A stretch of 64,000 nt of DNA, from positions 8,060,001 to 8,124,000 of the forward strand of contig NZ_CP034539.1 in the NCBI RefSeq assembly GCF_003963535.1. Reading direction: 5' to 3'. The notes under the pieces are model-generated. The model was given only the letters and a program-made list of their open reading frames with translations. It had not been told where the DNA came from and did no database searches. The position numbers were made by a program, and so were the translations under genes. Of this stretch, positions 39,330 through 47,208 are shown piece by piece. This stretch comes from Streptomyces cyaneochromogenes. Lineage in GTDB: Bacteria > Actinomycetota > Actinomycetes > Streptomycetales > Streptomycetaceae. How positions within the stretch are numbered: position 1 is the stretch's first letter; the number at the start of each line of letters is the position of its first letter.

Positions 39330-41331
39330 GGGGATCGTGGGTGGGAGAGACGGGGCCGCTGAACTGCTGGAGCGGGCCGGGCTGTTGATCGTGGGGGACC
39401 CGCAGGCGGAGGAGGTGTTGCCGACGCCTTTCGCCCGGCGTCTTGTCGTCGGGCCGGATGCCGAGCCGACCGTGACCGTCGCGGCGGACCGGACCGGCCT
39501 TGTCGCGGAGGTCAACGCCCAGTGGCACCGGCTGGCGTCCGAGGCGGGGATTCTCGGCGCGGACGGGGTGTTCCTCATCCACGTCGAATGCGTCGGCACG
39601 TGCAGGTGCGCCAGGCGCTGGTTCAGGGTTCGGCTCGGCGACGGCTGGGATCTGGCCGGAGTGCTGGGGGAGCGGCCCGGGCAGCCGGAGTTCGTCACGC
39701 TGTCGCCGGCCGGGGACGCCTTGGTGGGGGCCACGACGCAGGAGCACGAGGTCCGGCTCGTCGCCGTCGACCGGCTCCGCGAGCGGCGGGAGGAGGCGGC
39801 GCGGGCGGCGGCCGAGGAGACCCCCCAGGAGCGGGCGGCCGCCTGGGAGTCGCTGTTCGAGGAGCCGGAGCCCACGCAGGAGTTGCTGAACGCGTGGGCC
39901 TGCGGACTCTCGCTCAACGCGGCCACCCCGGCGGACCTGCGCCCCCAGCTGCTGGAGAGATCCCCCTACGCCGTGTACAGCGCCATGCCGACGGAGGTCG
40001 TGGACGCGCTGCTGGCCCACCCGGACTGGAAACTGCGGTCGCAGGCGGCCGAGGTCCAGCCGAACATCACCCCCGAGCAGTGGTCCCGTGTGATCCTCGG
40101 CGAGCGGGACGAGCGGCGCCGGTGGATCCTCACCCTGCTGGCCGCGGACCGCTGGGCCGAACTCGACGAGAACACCTGCCGCCGGCTCGCCGCCGATCCT
40201 TCCCCGCGTGTCCGCTCCGAGACCGCCCGCCTCAAGGGCCTGCCCGCCTCCCTGGCGGTCGAACTCGCCAACGACTCCGACGGCGGAGTCCGGTACGCGG
40301 CCTGCGACGTGGCATGGCCGCATCTCGACGCCCCGGCACGGGAGGCGCTGCTGACCGACGCCCAGGGCAGGGTGCGCGCGGCGGCCAGGCTGCTGCACCA
40401 CCGGGAGCACCCGATGCCCCGCTCGGTGTACGACGCCCTGGACGTCAAGACCCCCGCACTGGAGGCCTGCCGCCTGGAACGCGACCTCGCCGAGCACCTG
40501 GCACACCACGGCGAGCACGCCGAGCGCCGCGCCCTCGCCGGAAACCCCCGCCTCGACGCGGACCTGGTCGCCGTCCTCGGCGACGATCCCGATGCCGCCG
40601 TCCGCTTCGAGGTGTCGACGCGTGCCGACCTCACCGAGGACCAACGCGCGGGCATCCGCATCGACTTCGACCCCGGCATTCACTACTACCCGCTCGACTG
40701 GATCGTCGACCTCCACCACGACCACGACGCCATGCGCCGCCTGGCCGCCTCCTCGCACCCCCTCGTCCGCCGCAGCGTGGCCCGCGCCCGGCGCCTCCCG
40801 CCGGACGTCGTCGAGCGCCTCGCCCAGGACGAGGACCGCGTCGTCCAGCTCTTCCTCGCCGAGTCCTGCGACGACGCGCCCGCCGAGATGCTCATGCGGG
40901 TGTGGCAGTGGTGGACCGGCAGCCTGAGCACCCCCGACCGCCCGCGCGGCCACCCGAACTTCCCCCGTCAGGACCTCCTGCGCTACGCCGACGACCCGAA
41001 CCCGCGTATGCGCACACTGGCCCTCGACGACCCGGAGTCGACACCCGAACTGGTGGAGCGGCTCAGCCGGGATCCGAGCGAGGAGGTGCGCTACCGGGCC
41101 GCCAGGGACCCCCGCCTGTCGGCGGTGGCCGCAGCACGGTTGCTGGAGGACCCGCGCGACGACGTCCGGCAGGCCGCCGCCCTGCATCCCCGGCTGCCGG
41201 TGCGGATCCTGACCGACCTGCTGCGGGGCGCCGGCAACGCGGAGACCGCCGCCCGCAATCCGGCGCTGCCCGTCGAGGTCGTGCGCCGGATGGTGGAGCG
41301 GATCAGCGGTCCCGCGACGGAAGGCGGGTGA
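39328..41331 (+). CDS. Leucine-rich-variant / HEAT-like repeat protein
   Basis: A 667-residue soluble protein. The ATG at 39328 has AGGGGAGG nine bases upstream; an ATG three codons earlier is too close to it. The N-terminal 150 residues include a cysteine-rich HVECVGTCRCARRWF element (about residues 85-100). From about 185 onward the protein is made of short helical units of LRV type, for example ANDSDGGVRYAACDVAW, DDPDAAVRFEVSTRADL and DPSEEVRYRAARDPRLSAVAAARLLEDPRDDVRQAAALHPRLPV. The founding Azotobacter LRV protein has an Fe-S cluster near its repeats; whether CxxxCxC does that here is unknown. A scaffold or binding role is likely. Confidence 0.8.
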   Translation: MGIVGGRDGAAELLERAGLLIVGDPQAEEVLPTPFARRLVVGPDAEPTVTVAADRTGLVAEVNAQWHRLASEAGILGADGVFLIHVECVGTCRCARRWFRVRLGDGWDLAGVLGERPGQPEFVTLSPAGDALVGATTQEHEVRLVAVDRLRERREEAARAAAEETPQERAAAWESLFEEPEPTQELLNAWACGLSLNAATPADLRPQLLERSPYAVYSAMPTEVVDALLAHPDWKLRSQAAEVQPNITPEQWSRVILGERDERRRWILTLLAADRWAELDENTCRRLAADPSPRVRSETARLKGLPASLAVELANDSDGGVRYAACDVAWPHLDAPAREALLTDAQGRVRAAARLLHHREHPMPRSVYDALDVKTPALEACRLERDLAEHLAHHGEHAERRALAGNPRLDADLVAVLGDDPDAAVRFEVSTRADLTEDQRAGIRIDFDPGIHYYPLDWIVDLHHDHDAMRRLAASSHPLVRRSVARARRLPPDVVERLAQDEDRVVQLFLAESCDDAPAEMLMRVWQWWTGSLSTPDRPRGHPNFPRQDLLRYADDPNPRMRTLALDDPESTPELVERLSRDPSEEVRYRAARDPRLSAVAAARLLEDPRDDVRQAAALHPRLPVRILTDLLRGAGNAETAARNPALPVEVVRRMVERISGPATEGG

Positions 41332-41584
41332 TCGCGGCGAAGGTCGCCAGGGCCGCCAGGGTCCAGGCCACGTGGACGCCGTACTCGCCCCACAGCGAAT
41401 CGGAGGCGGCGGGTACGAGGACGTGGGCGAGCCGGTCGACGACCCATCCGACCGCCGGCGCCGCCGCGAAGGCCGGCCAGCGGTGCGGTACGCCCTTAGG
41501 GGCACCGGCTGCGCCGGGTGACGTGGCGTCCCCCGGGGCAGCCAGCCGTGCCGGGACTGGGACCTCAGGGCTTCAGGCGGGCGT
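41303..41584 (-). pseudogene. C-terminal remnant of a membrane protein
   Basis: An open minus frame without a start codon runs from a TGA at about 41582 to the stop at 41303-41305. The last 50 residues (VGWVVDRLAHVLVPAASDSLWGEYGVHVAWTLAALATFAAITRLPSR) look like a real membrane-protein end with two hydrophobic segments. The 5' part is missing. It overlaps the end of the LRV gene by 29 bp. No family assigned. Confidence 0.4.
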
Positions 41585-41808
41585 TCGCCGAACTGCGTTC
41601 CTTCGTCGCCGAGCCGGCGCGCGACGGCATGGTCGCCTCGGACGGCACCGTGACCGATCCGGGCGCGGTCGTGGCCGCCGTCAACTCCCGGCCGGGCCGC
41701 TTCCAGGCGCTCACCAGGGCCCTCGCCGGCGGCGCCAGGGACGCCGTTCTGTCCGCGGTGCAGGGCGGAGTCGCCGCCCTGGTCACGGCCCTGGTCCGGC
41801 CGATGTGA
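41518..41808 (+). CDS. Short hypothetical protein or gene fragment
   Basis: A 96-residue frame from a GTG at 41518. The later part (RAFAELRSFVAEPARDGMVASDGTVTDPGAVVAAVNSRPGRFQALTRALAGGARDAVLSAV) has protein-like composition and helical pattern, but there is no clear ribosome site and no recognised family. It overlaps the membrane remnant antisense. It could be the end of a deleted gene. Confidence 0.3.
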   Translation: MTWRPPGQPAVPGLGPQGFRRAFAELRSFVAEPARDGMVASDGTVTDPGAVVAAVNSRPGRFQALTRALAGGARDAVLSAVQGGVAALVTALVRPM

Positions 41809-41887
41809 TCGATGTGCCGGTCCGGTCGATGTGACCGAGCCGCACACTTCGGCGAGCACCGAAGCGACCCGGCTCTAGCGTGCCGGG

Positions 41888-42670
41888 ATGACCGACAAAC
41901 CCTTCACCTCCCTGCACCGCACAGGCCGGCCCCTCCTGCTCCCCACCGCCTGGGACCACGCCTCCGCTTCCGCCTTCGCCGAACAGGGCTTCCCGGCGAT
42001 CGGCACGACGAGCCTCGGTGTCGCCGCGGCCGCCGGTCTGCCCGACGGGACGTCGGCCACCCGTGTGGAGACGCTCCGCCTCGCCCTCACCCTCGGCTCC
42101 GAGCCCTACCTGCTCTCCGTCGACGCCGAGGACGGGTACAGCGAGGATCCCGCCGCAGTGGGGGAGTTCGCCCGGGAGCTCGCGGCCGTCGGCGCCGTCG
42201 GCATCAATCTCGAGGACCGGATGGGTTCCGCCGCCCTGCATGCCGCGAAGATCGCGGCCGTCAAGTCGGCCGTACCGGACCTCTTCGTCAACGCCCGCAC
42301 GGACACGTACTGGCTGGGCGACGGTGACCGTGCGCAGACCACGGCCCGGCTCGACTCCTACCGACGGGCCGGTGCCGACGGAGCGTTCGTCCCCGGACTG
42401 ACCGACCCCGGGGAGATCGCCGCCCTGGTCAAGAGCCTCGACGTGCCCCTCAACATCCTCTACTCGCCGGGCGGGCCCACCGTCCCGCACCTCGCCGACC
42501 TCGGCGTGCGCCGCGTCAGCCTCGGATCGCTGCCGTACCGGCGGGCACTCGGCGCGGCCCTGGAAGCGGTCGCGGAGATCCGGGCGGGCCGCACACCGCG
42601 GGGCGCCACACCGACGTACCAGGAGGTCGACGCACTCAGCCGCCGGGAGACCGCCCACGGCGCGACCTGA
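41888..42670 (+). CDS. Isocitrate lyase / PEP mutase superfamily enzyme
   Basis: A 260-residue TIM-barrel enzyme starting at the ATG at 41888. Family marks: LLPTAWDHASASAFAEQGFPAIGTTSLGVAAAAGLPDG near the start, the metal-binding acidic motif SVDAEDGYSED (about 78-88), INLEDRMG, and VNARTDTYWLGD. Members cleave or form C-C or C-P bonds next to a carboxylate (2-methylisocitrate lyase, phosphonopyruvate hydrolase, oxaloacetate decarboxylase and others). The lyase catalytic KKCGH-like loop is not visible, so true isocitrate lyase is unlikely. Stands alone; the exact reaction is unknown. Confidence 0.88.
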   Translation: MTDKPFTSLHRTGRPLLLPTAWDHASASAFAEQGFPAIGTTSLGVAAAAGLPDGTSATRVETLRLALTLGSEPYLLSVDAEDGYSEDPAAVGEFARELAAVGAVGINLEDRMGSAALHAAKIAAVKSAVPDLFVNARTDTYWLGDGDRAQTTARLDSYRRAGADGAFVPGLTDPGEIAALVKSLDVPLNILYSPGGPTVPHLADLGVRRVSLGSLPYRRALGAALEAVAEIRAGRTPRGATPTYQEVDALSRRETAHGAT

Positions 42671-42763
42671 CTCACAGCGGCGGATCGCGCGTTCCTGTTA
42701 CCGTTGACACTTTCCCGGGTATCAGACCCTTTGGACTCATCACCGGCGAGGGACCGAGGAACC

Positions 42764-43189
42764 ATGACCATGGACATCCCCGGCGACAGGCGACTGGCGG
42801 CCGCCGTCGTGATGGACGACAAGCAGCGGGTGCTTCTGGTGCGCCGCAGCGAGAAGGAGCGGTTCCTGCCGCGCGTGTGGGGCGTTCCCTGCGGGAAGCT
42901 GGAGCCCGGTGAGAGTCCCGAGGACGGCGCGCTGCGGGAGTTGAAGGAAGAGACCGGACTGCTCGGCGAGGTCGTCCGCAAGGTCGGCGAGTCGTCCTTC
43001 CTCAGTGACTACCGAGGGCACGAGATCAAGAACTGGCAGGAGAACTTCCTGGTCCGGCCCTTGTCCACGGCGATCACCCTGCCCGAGCCCGACCAGGACT
43101 GCGTCTGGCTGGCCCCGGCCGAGCTGACCGCGGTCGACATCGACGACTACAACCTCGACATCGTCCGGCAGGCCTTCACACAGCCCTGA
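42764..43189 (+). CDS. NUDIX hydrolase
   Basis: A 141-residue cytoplasmic pyrophosphohydrolase. The ATG at 42764 follows GAGGAACC; an ATG two codons later is equally usable. The Nudix box is complete: GKLEPGESPEDGALRELKEETGL (about 45-67) with the REL.EE.GL acidic metal ligands. RLAAAVVMDDKQRVLLVRRSEKERFLPRVWGVPCG precedes it in the usual way. It overlaps the 3' end of the convergent cupin-like gene by 14 bp. Substrate unknown; members clean up oxidised or modified nucleotides and sugar nucleotides. Confidence 0.9.
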   Translation: MTMDIPGDRRLAAAVVMDDKQRVLLVRRSEKERFLPRVWGVPCGKLEPGESPEDGALRELKEETGLLGEVVRKVGESSFLSDYRGHEIKNWQENFLVRPLSTAITLPEPDQDCVWLAPAELTAVDIDDYNLDIVRQAFTQP

Positions 43190-43904
43190 GCCGCTCCGCC
43201 AGTTCACGCAACGCGTCGAGATAGTCCGGCACCTCCAGCGGGACCTTCGCCACCGCACCCGGATGCGGTCCCGCCGCCGTGAACACATCGGTGTGCGGCC
43301 GCCGTTCGGCGCCGGTCTCCAGGAAGAGCGTGACCGTCGGCGCGTCCGTGTCGCACCAGGCCCGGTGCAGGGTGTGCGCGGGCAGCGCGTACGAACTGCC
43401 CGCCGCGTACTGCCCCACATGCGTCAGCCGCAGTCGCGCCGGACCGGCCGGCCTCAGCACCCAGTCCGCGGACCGCTCCGCCAGCGACTCCTCGTAGCGG
43501 GCCGCCGCGATACCGTCGGCCTCGTCGCGGACCTCGTACAACTCCATCGCCAGCCGCCCCTGGACGACGTAGGACGCCAGCGGTGAACGGTGGTTGTGGA
43601 TGTCCTCCTCGCCGATCGCGCCCGTGCCCGGATGCCACACGTGCGCCCGCAGCATGTGGCGCGGGCCGCCGTCGATCAGCAGCAGCTTGTCGAAGCCGAG
43701 GACATGACGGTACGACAGCCGAGCGCAGCCCACCGGATCGCCCTCGCCGGACGCGAGTTCGGCGACCAGTTCCCACAGCCGGTCGGGGGAGCCGAGTTCG
43801 GTGACGACCGAGCGTGCGGCGGCCGCCAGCTCGTGCTCGGGCAGTTCAGCGTCCAGCGCCCCGGCCAGCCGCCGTCGCGCCGCCAGGACCTGCCGACCGC
43901 CCAT
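43176..43904 (-). CDS. Cupin-like protein of unknown function
   Basis: A 242-residue soluble protein. The ATG at 43904 has TTGGAGG nine bases upstream. An ATG at 43973 would overlap the previous gene by 32 bp. The centre has a cupin pattern with possible metal ligands: RAHVWHPGTGAIGEEDIHNHRSPLASYVVQGRLAMELYEV (His-x-His about 118-120 and Glu nearby) and, at the second motif, YALPAHTLHRAW. The N-terminal 60 residues are helical. It follows the toroid membrane protein on the same strand with 37 bp between, so the two are probably one operon. Function unknown. Confidence 0.7.
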   Translation of the reverse strand: MGGRQVLAARRRLAGALDAELPEHELAAAARSVVTELGSPDRLWELVAELASGEGDPVGCARLSYRHVLGFDKLLLIDGGPRHMLRAHVWHPGTGAIGEEDIHNHRSPLASYVVQGRLAMELYEVRDEADGIAAARYEESLAERSADWVLRPAGPARLRLTHVGQYAAGSSYALPAHTLHRAWCDTDAPTVTLFLETGAERRPHTDVFTAAGPHPGAVAKVPLEVPDYLDALRELAERLRAV

Positions 43905-43941
43905 GCACTCATCCTCCAACAGCCGCTCTTCACCCTTGAGT

Positions 43942-45369
43942 TCAGCCACCCGGCTGATACATCCATACGGCATGCGCGCGCAGCGCCGACAGCCCCTGAT
44001 AGGTCATCCACATGGGCCGCCGCAGCTCGGTGCCGGCGCCCAGCCCCCAGTACCAGGTGCCGTCCGCCTGCCCCGCCCACACCGCGGCGAGGGCCCCGTC
44101 CAGCCGTACCCGCCACTCGTCCTCCAGCCCGTCGCCGCGGGCGATCTCCAGGGCGCCGGGGGAGAGCAGGGCGCGGACCAGCCAGGACGCGGTGAAGTGC
44201 CGTACGTTCAGCACCTCGTGGCGGGAGGGGTCGTCGGTGCGGGGCCGGCGTACCTCCTCGTGCAGGTTCTCCAGGTCGGGGCAGGTGTCGTGCGGTGCGT
44301 CCGGGCAGGACAGCAGCCAGCGGACGCCGTCCTCGCGGGCGGTCCTGGCGCGGGCGGCGCGGGCGTCGCCGTCCTCGCCCAGGACCCGGGCGGCCCGGTC
44401 GAGGGCGACGACGGCCTGGGCGGTGTGCAGCGGGGACGGTCTGCCGTACGGCGGCTGCAGCCGGTAGCCCCAGCAGCGCAGGTGCTCGCGGCGCGGGTCG
44501 CTGATCGCGCCGTCCGCGAGGGCCTCGCGCAGCACGGGCAGGCTCTCGGAGCGGGGCGCGGCGCGCAGCAGCCCGCGCAGCACCGTCGTCACCACATGGG
44601 TCGACTCCCTTCCCGCGCGGTCGAGTTGGCGCGTGAAGCCGCTCGTGCAGTGGTCCACCTCCGCCGCCAGCCGCTCGGCGGACGTGCCCGCCCGGGCCAG
44701 CGCGCCCAGCACCAGAGCGGTGACCTCCGGACGCGCCTCGGACCCCTGCGACCGCGCCGACCAGCCACCGTCCGGCAGCCGCAGCCGCCACAGCGTGTCC
44801 ACCAGGTCGCCGGTGCTCAGCCGCCCGTCCGGCACGCCCAGGTCGAGCATGATGTGCAGGCCGTACGCGGTGCCGACGGGGGTGGGCCGGGACGGCGAGT
44901 CCTCGCCGAGGGAGTGCGGCCAGCCGGTGAGCCGCCCGCTCTCGGGGTCGTCGACCACGGACACCTGGTCGACGAGGGTTTCGTAGGCGGAGGCGAAGAC
45001 CTTCGGGAGCGGGCCGGGCGCCCCCGGCGCCATCGCGGCGGTCCCCACGGCGGTGGCCCGTGCGGGATCCGCCGCCGCTGCCGTCCTGGCCCGCAGCAGC
45101 GCCGCCGCCAGCCACGCCGCGACGGAGGTGCCGACTCCGCTGATCCCGGCGATCACATACCGGGCTGCCGAACCCTCGATGGAGCCGGGCAGCACACTGA
45201 ACAGGAACTGGAACACGCCGTACCCGGCGGCCAGACAGCCGAGACCGCCGAGCCAGCCGACGAAGCGCGCCGGGGGTGAGTCGTCCGCGGGTTCCTCGTC
45301 GGGAGCGGGAGGGGTGGGGCCGGGCTGACGGGACCTCAAGGGGCCGCGTCCGAGCTGCTGTTGGGACAA
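43942..45369 (-). CDS. Membrane-anchored alpha/alpha-toroid (prenyltransferase/squalene-oxidase-repeat-like) protein
   Basis: A 475-residue protein with an ATG start at 45369. A Pro-rich cytosolic N-terminus is followed by two hydrophobic segments (about 38-60 and 68-92: FVGWLGGLGCLAAGYGVFQFLFSVLPG and YVIAGISGVGTSVAAWLAAALL). The rest resembles the terpenoid-cyclase/prenyltransferase toroid: LGVPDGRLSTGDLVDTLWRLRLPDGGWSARSQ, ARPEVTALVLGALARAG, and WYWGLGAGTELRRPMWMTYQGLSALRAHA near the end, with the repeat-like DGGW and DGTWYWG. No DXDD-type catalytic motif is obvious, so it may bind rather than cyclise. Likely operon with the cupin-like gene. Confidence 0.65.
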   Translation of the reverse strand: MSQQQLGRGPLRSRQPGPTPPAPDEEPADDSPPARFVGWLGGLGCLAAGYGVFQFLFSVLPGSIEGSAARYVIAGISGVGTSVAAWLAAALLRARTAAAADPARATAVGTAAMAPGAPGPLPKVFASAYETLVDQVSVVDDPESGRLTGWPHSLGEDSPSRPTPVGTAYGLHIMLDLGVPDGRLSTGDLVDTLWRLRLPDGGWSARSQGSEARPEVTALVLGALARAGTSAERLAAEVDHCTSGFTRQLDRAGRESTHVVTTVLRGLLRAAPRSESLPVLREALADGAISDPRREHLRCWGYRLQPPYGRPSPLHTAQAVVALDRAARVLGEDGDARAARARTAREDGVRWLLSCPDAPHDTCPDLENLHEEVRRPRTDDPSRHEVLNVRHFTASWLVRALLSPGALEIARGDGLEDEWRVRLDGALAAVWAGQADGTWYWGLGAGTELRRPMWMTYQGLSALRAHAVWMYQPGG

Positions 45370-45451
45370 GACACGCTCCCTCCCCCGTGGCGGCGGCGTG
45401 TGACCTCCGCGAAGCCTCCAGTCTAAGTGGTCAGGGTGACAACTGGGGCGG

Positions 45452-46033
45452 TCACCGGCCGCGCCCGTTCCGCGGCCAGTTCACAAGTGCCACGTGCAGG
45501 GCGTCGACCGCGCGGTCCCAGGACTCCCGTACGTCCCGTGGCGCGCCGAAGGCGCCGGCGGACTCCAGTGCGCAGTAGCCGTGGAAGGTGCTGCGCAGCA
45601 GGCGGACGGCGTCGGTGAGGTCGGGTTCCTCCAGGTCGTAGGCGCGGAGCATGCCGTAGGTGATCTCGGCGGTGCGGCGCATCGCGGGGGAGTCGGCGAC
45701 CAGGGCCTGGTCGACCCGGATCTGGGTCGCCGCATAGCGGCCCGGGTGCCGCAGGGCGTACTCCCGGTACGCGTCCGCGAAGGCGGCGAGCGCGTCCTTG
45801 CCGGCGCGTCCGGCGACGGCGGCGGCGATCCGGTCGATCATCTCGCCACCGGCCAGCAGGGCGACCCGGGCCCGCAGGTCCCGCAGATTCCTGACGTGCG
45901 AGTACAGGCTCGCGTCCTTCACCCCGAAGTGCCGGGCCAGCGCGGAGAGGCTGACGTTCTCGAACCCCACCTCGTCGGCGAGCTCGGCGGCGGCCGCGGT
46001 GAGACGGTCGGCGGTGAGTCCTGCGCGGGCCAT
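45452..46033 (-). CDS. TetR/AcrR-family regulator
   Basis: A 193-residue repressor-type protein, start ATG 46033. The N-terminal HTH is typical (LTADRLTAAAAELADEVGFENVSLSALARHFGVKDASLYSHVRNLRDL, about residues 6-53). The C-terminal domain (ALRHPGRYAATQIRVDQALVADSPAMRRTAEITYGMLRAYDLEEPDLTDAVRLLRSTFHGYCALESAGAFG) matches the TetR_C WHG type. It is divergent from the aminoglycoside-phosphotransferase-like gene; the 169-bp gap has palindromic sites. It probably controls itself and perhaps that kinase. Confidence 0.9.
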   Translation of the reverse strand: MARAGLTADRLTAAAAELADEVGFENVSLSALARHFGVKDASLYSHVRNLRDLRARVALLAGGEMIDRIAAAVAGRAGKDALAAFADAYREYALRHPGRYAATQIRVDQALVADSPAMRRTAEITYGMLRAYDLEEPDLTDAVRLLRSTFHGYCALESAGAFGAPRDVRESWDRAVDALHVALVNWPRNGRGR

Positions 46034-46064
46034 GGGGTTGGCTGACCTCCGGATACGAACGTGG

Positions 46065-46091
46065 CCTAAAAGCTCTAGGGAACATCCTAGG
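46065..46091. promoter_or_regulatory. Candidate TetR operator region
   Basis: CCTA-AAAGCTC-TAGG (46065-46079) is an interrupted palindrome and CCTAGG (46086-46091) is a second, perfect one. They lie 32-58 bp upstream of the TetR start in the gap shared with the divergent APH-type gene. Confidence 0.4.
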
Positions 46092-46202
46092 TAGGTCAGC
46101 GGTCCGCGAGGAACGCCTCCAAGGCGGACTGACGGAAGGGCCGAGGGGTTGACTGGCCGAACGGCCCACGGCTGGTCGATCGGCCGACTACCGTTGCCCC
46201 GC

Positions 46203-47138
46203 ATGACCCACACCGAGATCGAGATGACCGAGGAGCTGATCCGGGACCTGCTGCACGACCAGCACCCCGACCTCGCCGAACGCCCCGTCCGACTCGGCGC
46301 GCGGGGCTGGGACAACCAGTTGTGGCGGCTCGGCGACGACCTCGCCGTCCGGCTGCCCTGGGCGACGCAGGGCGCCGACGAGCTGTTGCGCAAGGAGCAC
46401 GCATGGCTGCCCGGCCTCGCCCCGAGCCTGCCGTTGCCGGTCCCGGTCCCGCAGCGCCTCGGCGAGCCATCCGAGCGGTTTCCGCGGCCCTGGATCGTCA
46501 CCACCTGGGTACCGGGCTCGCCCGCCGACCGCGACCCCGTCACGCGCGGCGCCGAGGCGGCCGACACCCTGGCCGCCTTCCTGACGGCTCTTCACCGGCC
46601 CGCCCCGGACGGGGCGCCCGCGGGCCGTGACCGCGGCGGGGCCCTGGCCGACCACACCGAGGGGTTCGCCAGGCAGCTCGCCTCGGCCGTCGAGATGGGG
46701 CTGGTCCCCGACCCGGACGCCGTCCGTGCGGTCTGGGAGGACGCCGTCGCCGCGCCCCGCTGGACGGGCCCGGCCGTATGGCTCCACGCCGACCTGCATC
46801 CGGCCAACGTCCTCACCGCGGACGGCACCATCGGCGGGGTGATCGACTTCGGCGACCTGTGCGCGGGTGATCCCGCCTGCGACCTCGCCGCCGCCTGGAT
46901 CCTGCTGCCGGAGGGCGCCGAGGACCGTTTCCACGCCGCCTACCGGCCCACCCCCGACGCCGCGACCCTGCGCCGCGCCCGCGGCTGGGCGGTGGGGCGC
47001 GCTCTCAGCGGCCTGCTCATCGGAGAGGCGGGTGTCCGGGGCCGCCCCGGAGGCAAGCCCAGCTGGGGCCCGCCGGCCCGGGAGTCCTTGCGGCGCCTCA
47101 CCGGAGCGTCCCCCAGGAGCCCGGCTGCACGTAGTTGA
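46203..47138 (+). CDS. Aminoglycoside-phosphotransferase-family kinase
   Basis: A 311-residue kinase-fold protein starting at the ATG at 46203. The nucleotide loop region (GARGWDNQLWRLGDDLAVRLPW) precedes the hinge, and the catalytic loop is WLHADLHPANVL (about 198-209), followed by the metal-binding IDFGDLCAGDPACDLA. APH-fold enzymes phosphorylate aminoglycosides, macrolides, homoserine or many other small molecules, so antibiotic resistance is not implied. It is divergent from the TetR gene. Its last 40 bp overlap in antisense a possible extension of the next gene. Confidence 0.88.
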   Translation: MTHTEIEMTEELIRDLLHDQHPDLAERPVRLGARGWDNQLWRLGDDLAVRLPWATQGADELLRKEHAWLPGLAPSLPLPVPVPQRLGEPSERFPRPWIVTTWVPGSPADRDPVTRGAEAADTLAAFLTALHRPAPDGAPAGRDRGGALADHTEGFARQLASAVEMGLVPDPDAVRAVWEDAVAAPRWTGPAVWLHADLHPANVLTADGTIGGVIDFGDLCAGDPACDLAAAWILLPEGAEDRFHAAYRPTPDAATLRRARGWAVGRALSGLLIGEAGVRGRPGGKPSWGPPARESLRRLTGASPRSPAARS

Positions 47139-47208
47139 TGCGGGTCAGCTTCAGCTCGACCAACGGCTGCTGCTGTGCGTCTGTCAGGCGGCGCGGACCG
47201 GACCGTAC

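Noticed and set aside
41888..42670. Isocitrate lyase as a specific product name
   Set aside because: The protein is about half the length of isocitrate lyase and the catalytic Cys-containing loop is not visible, so only the superfamily is given.
46203..47138. Antibiotic-resistance call for the APH-family gene with its TetR neighbour
   Set aside because: The fold covers many small-molecule kinases and nothing in the sequence points to aminoglycosides; reported only as a family member.
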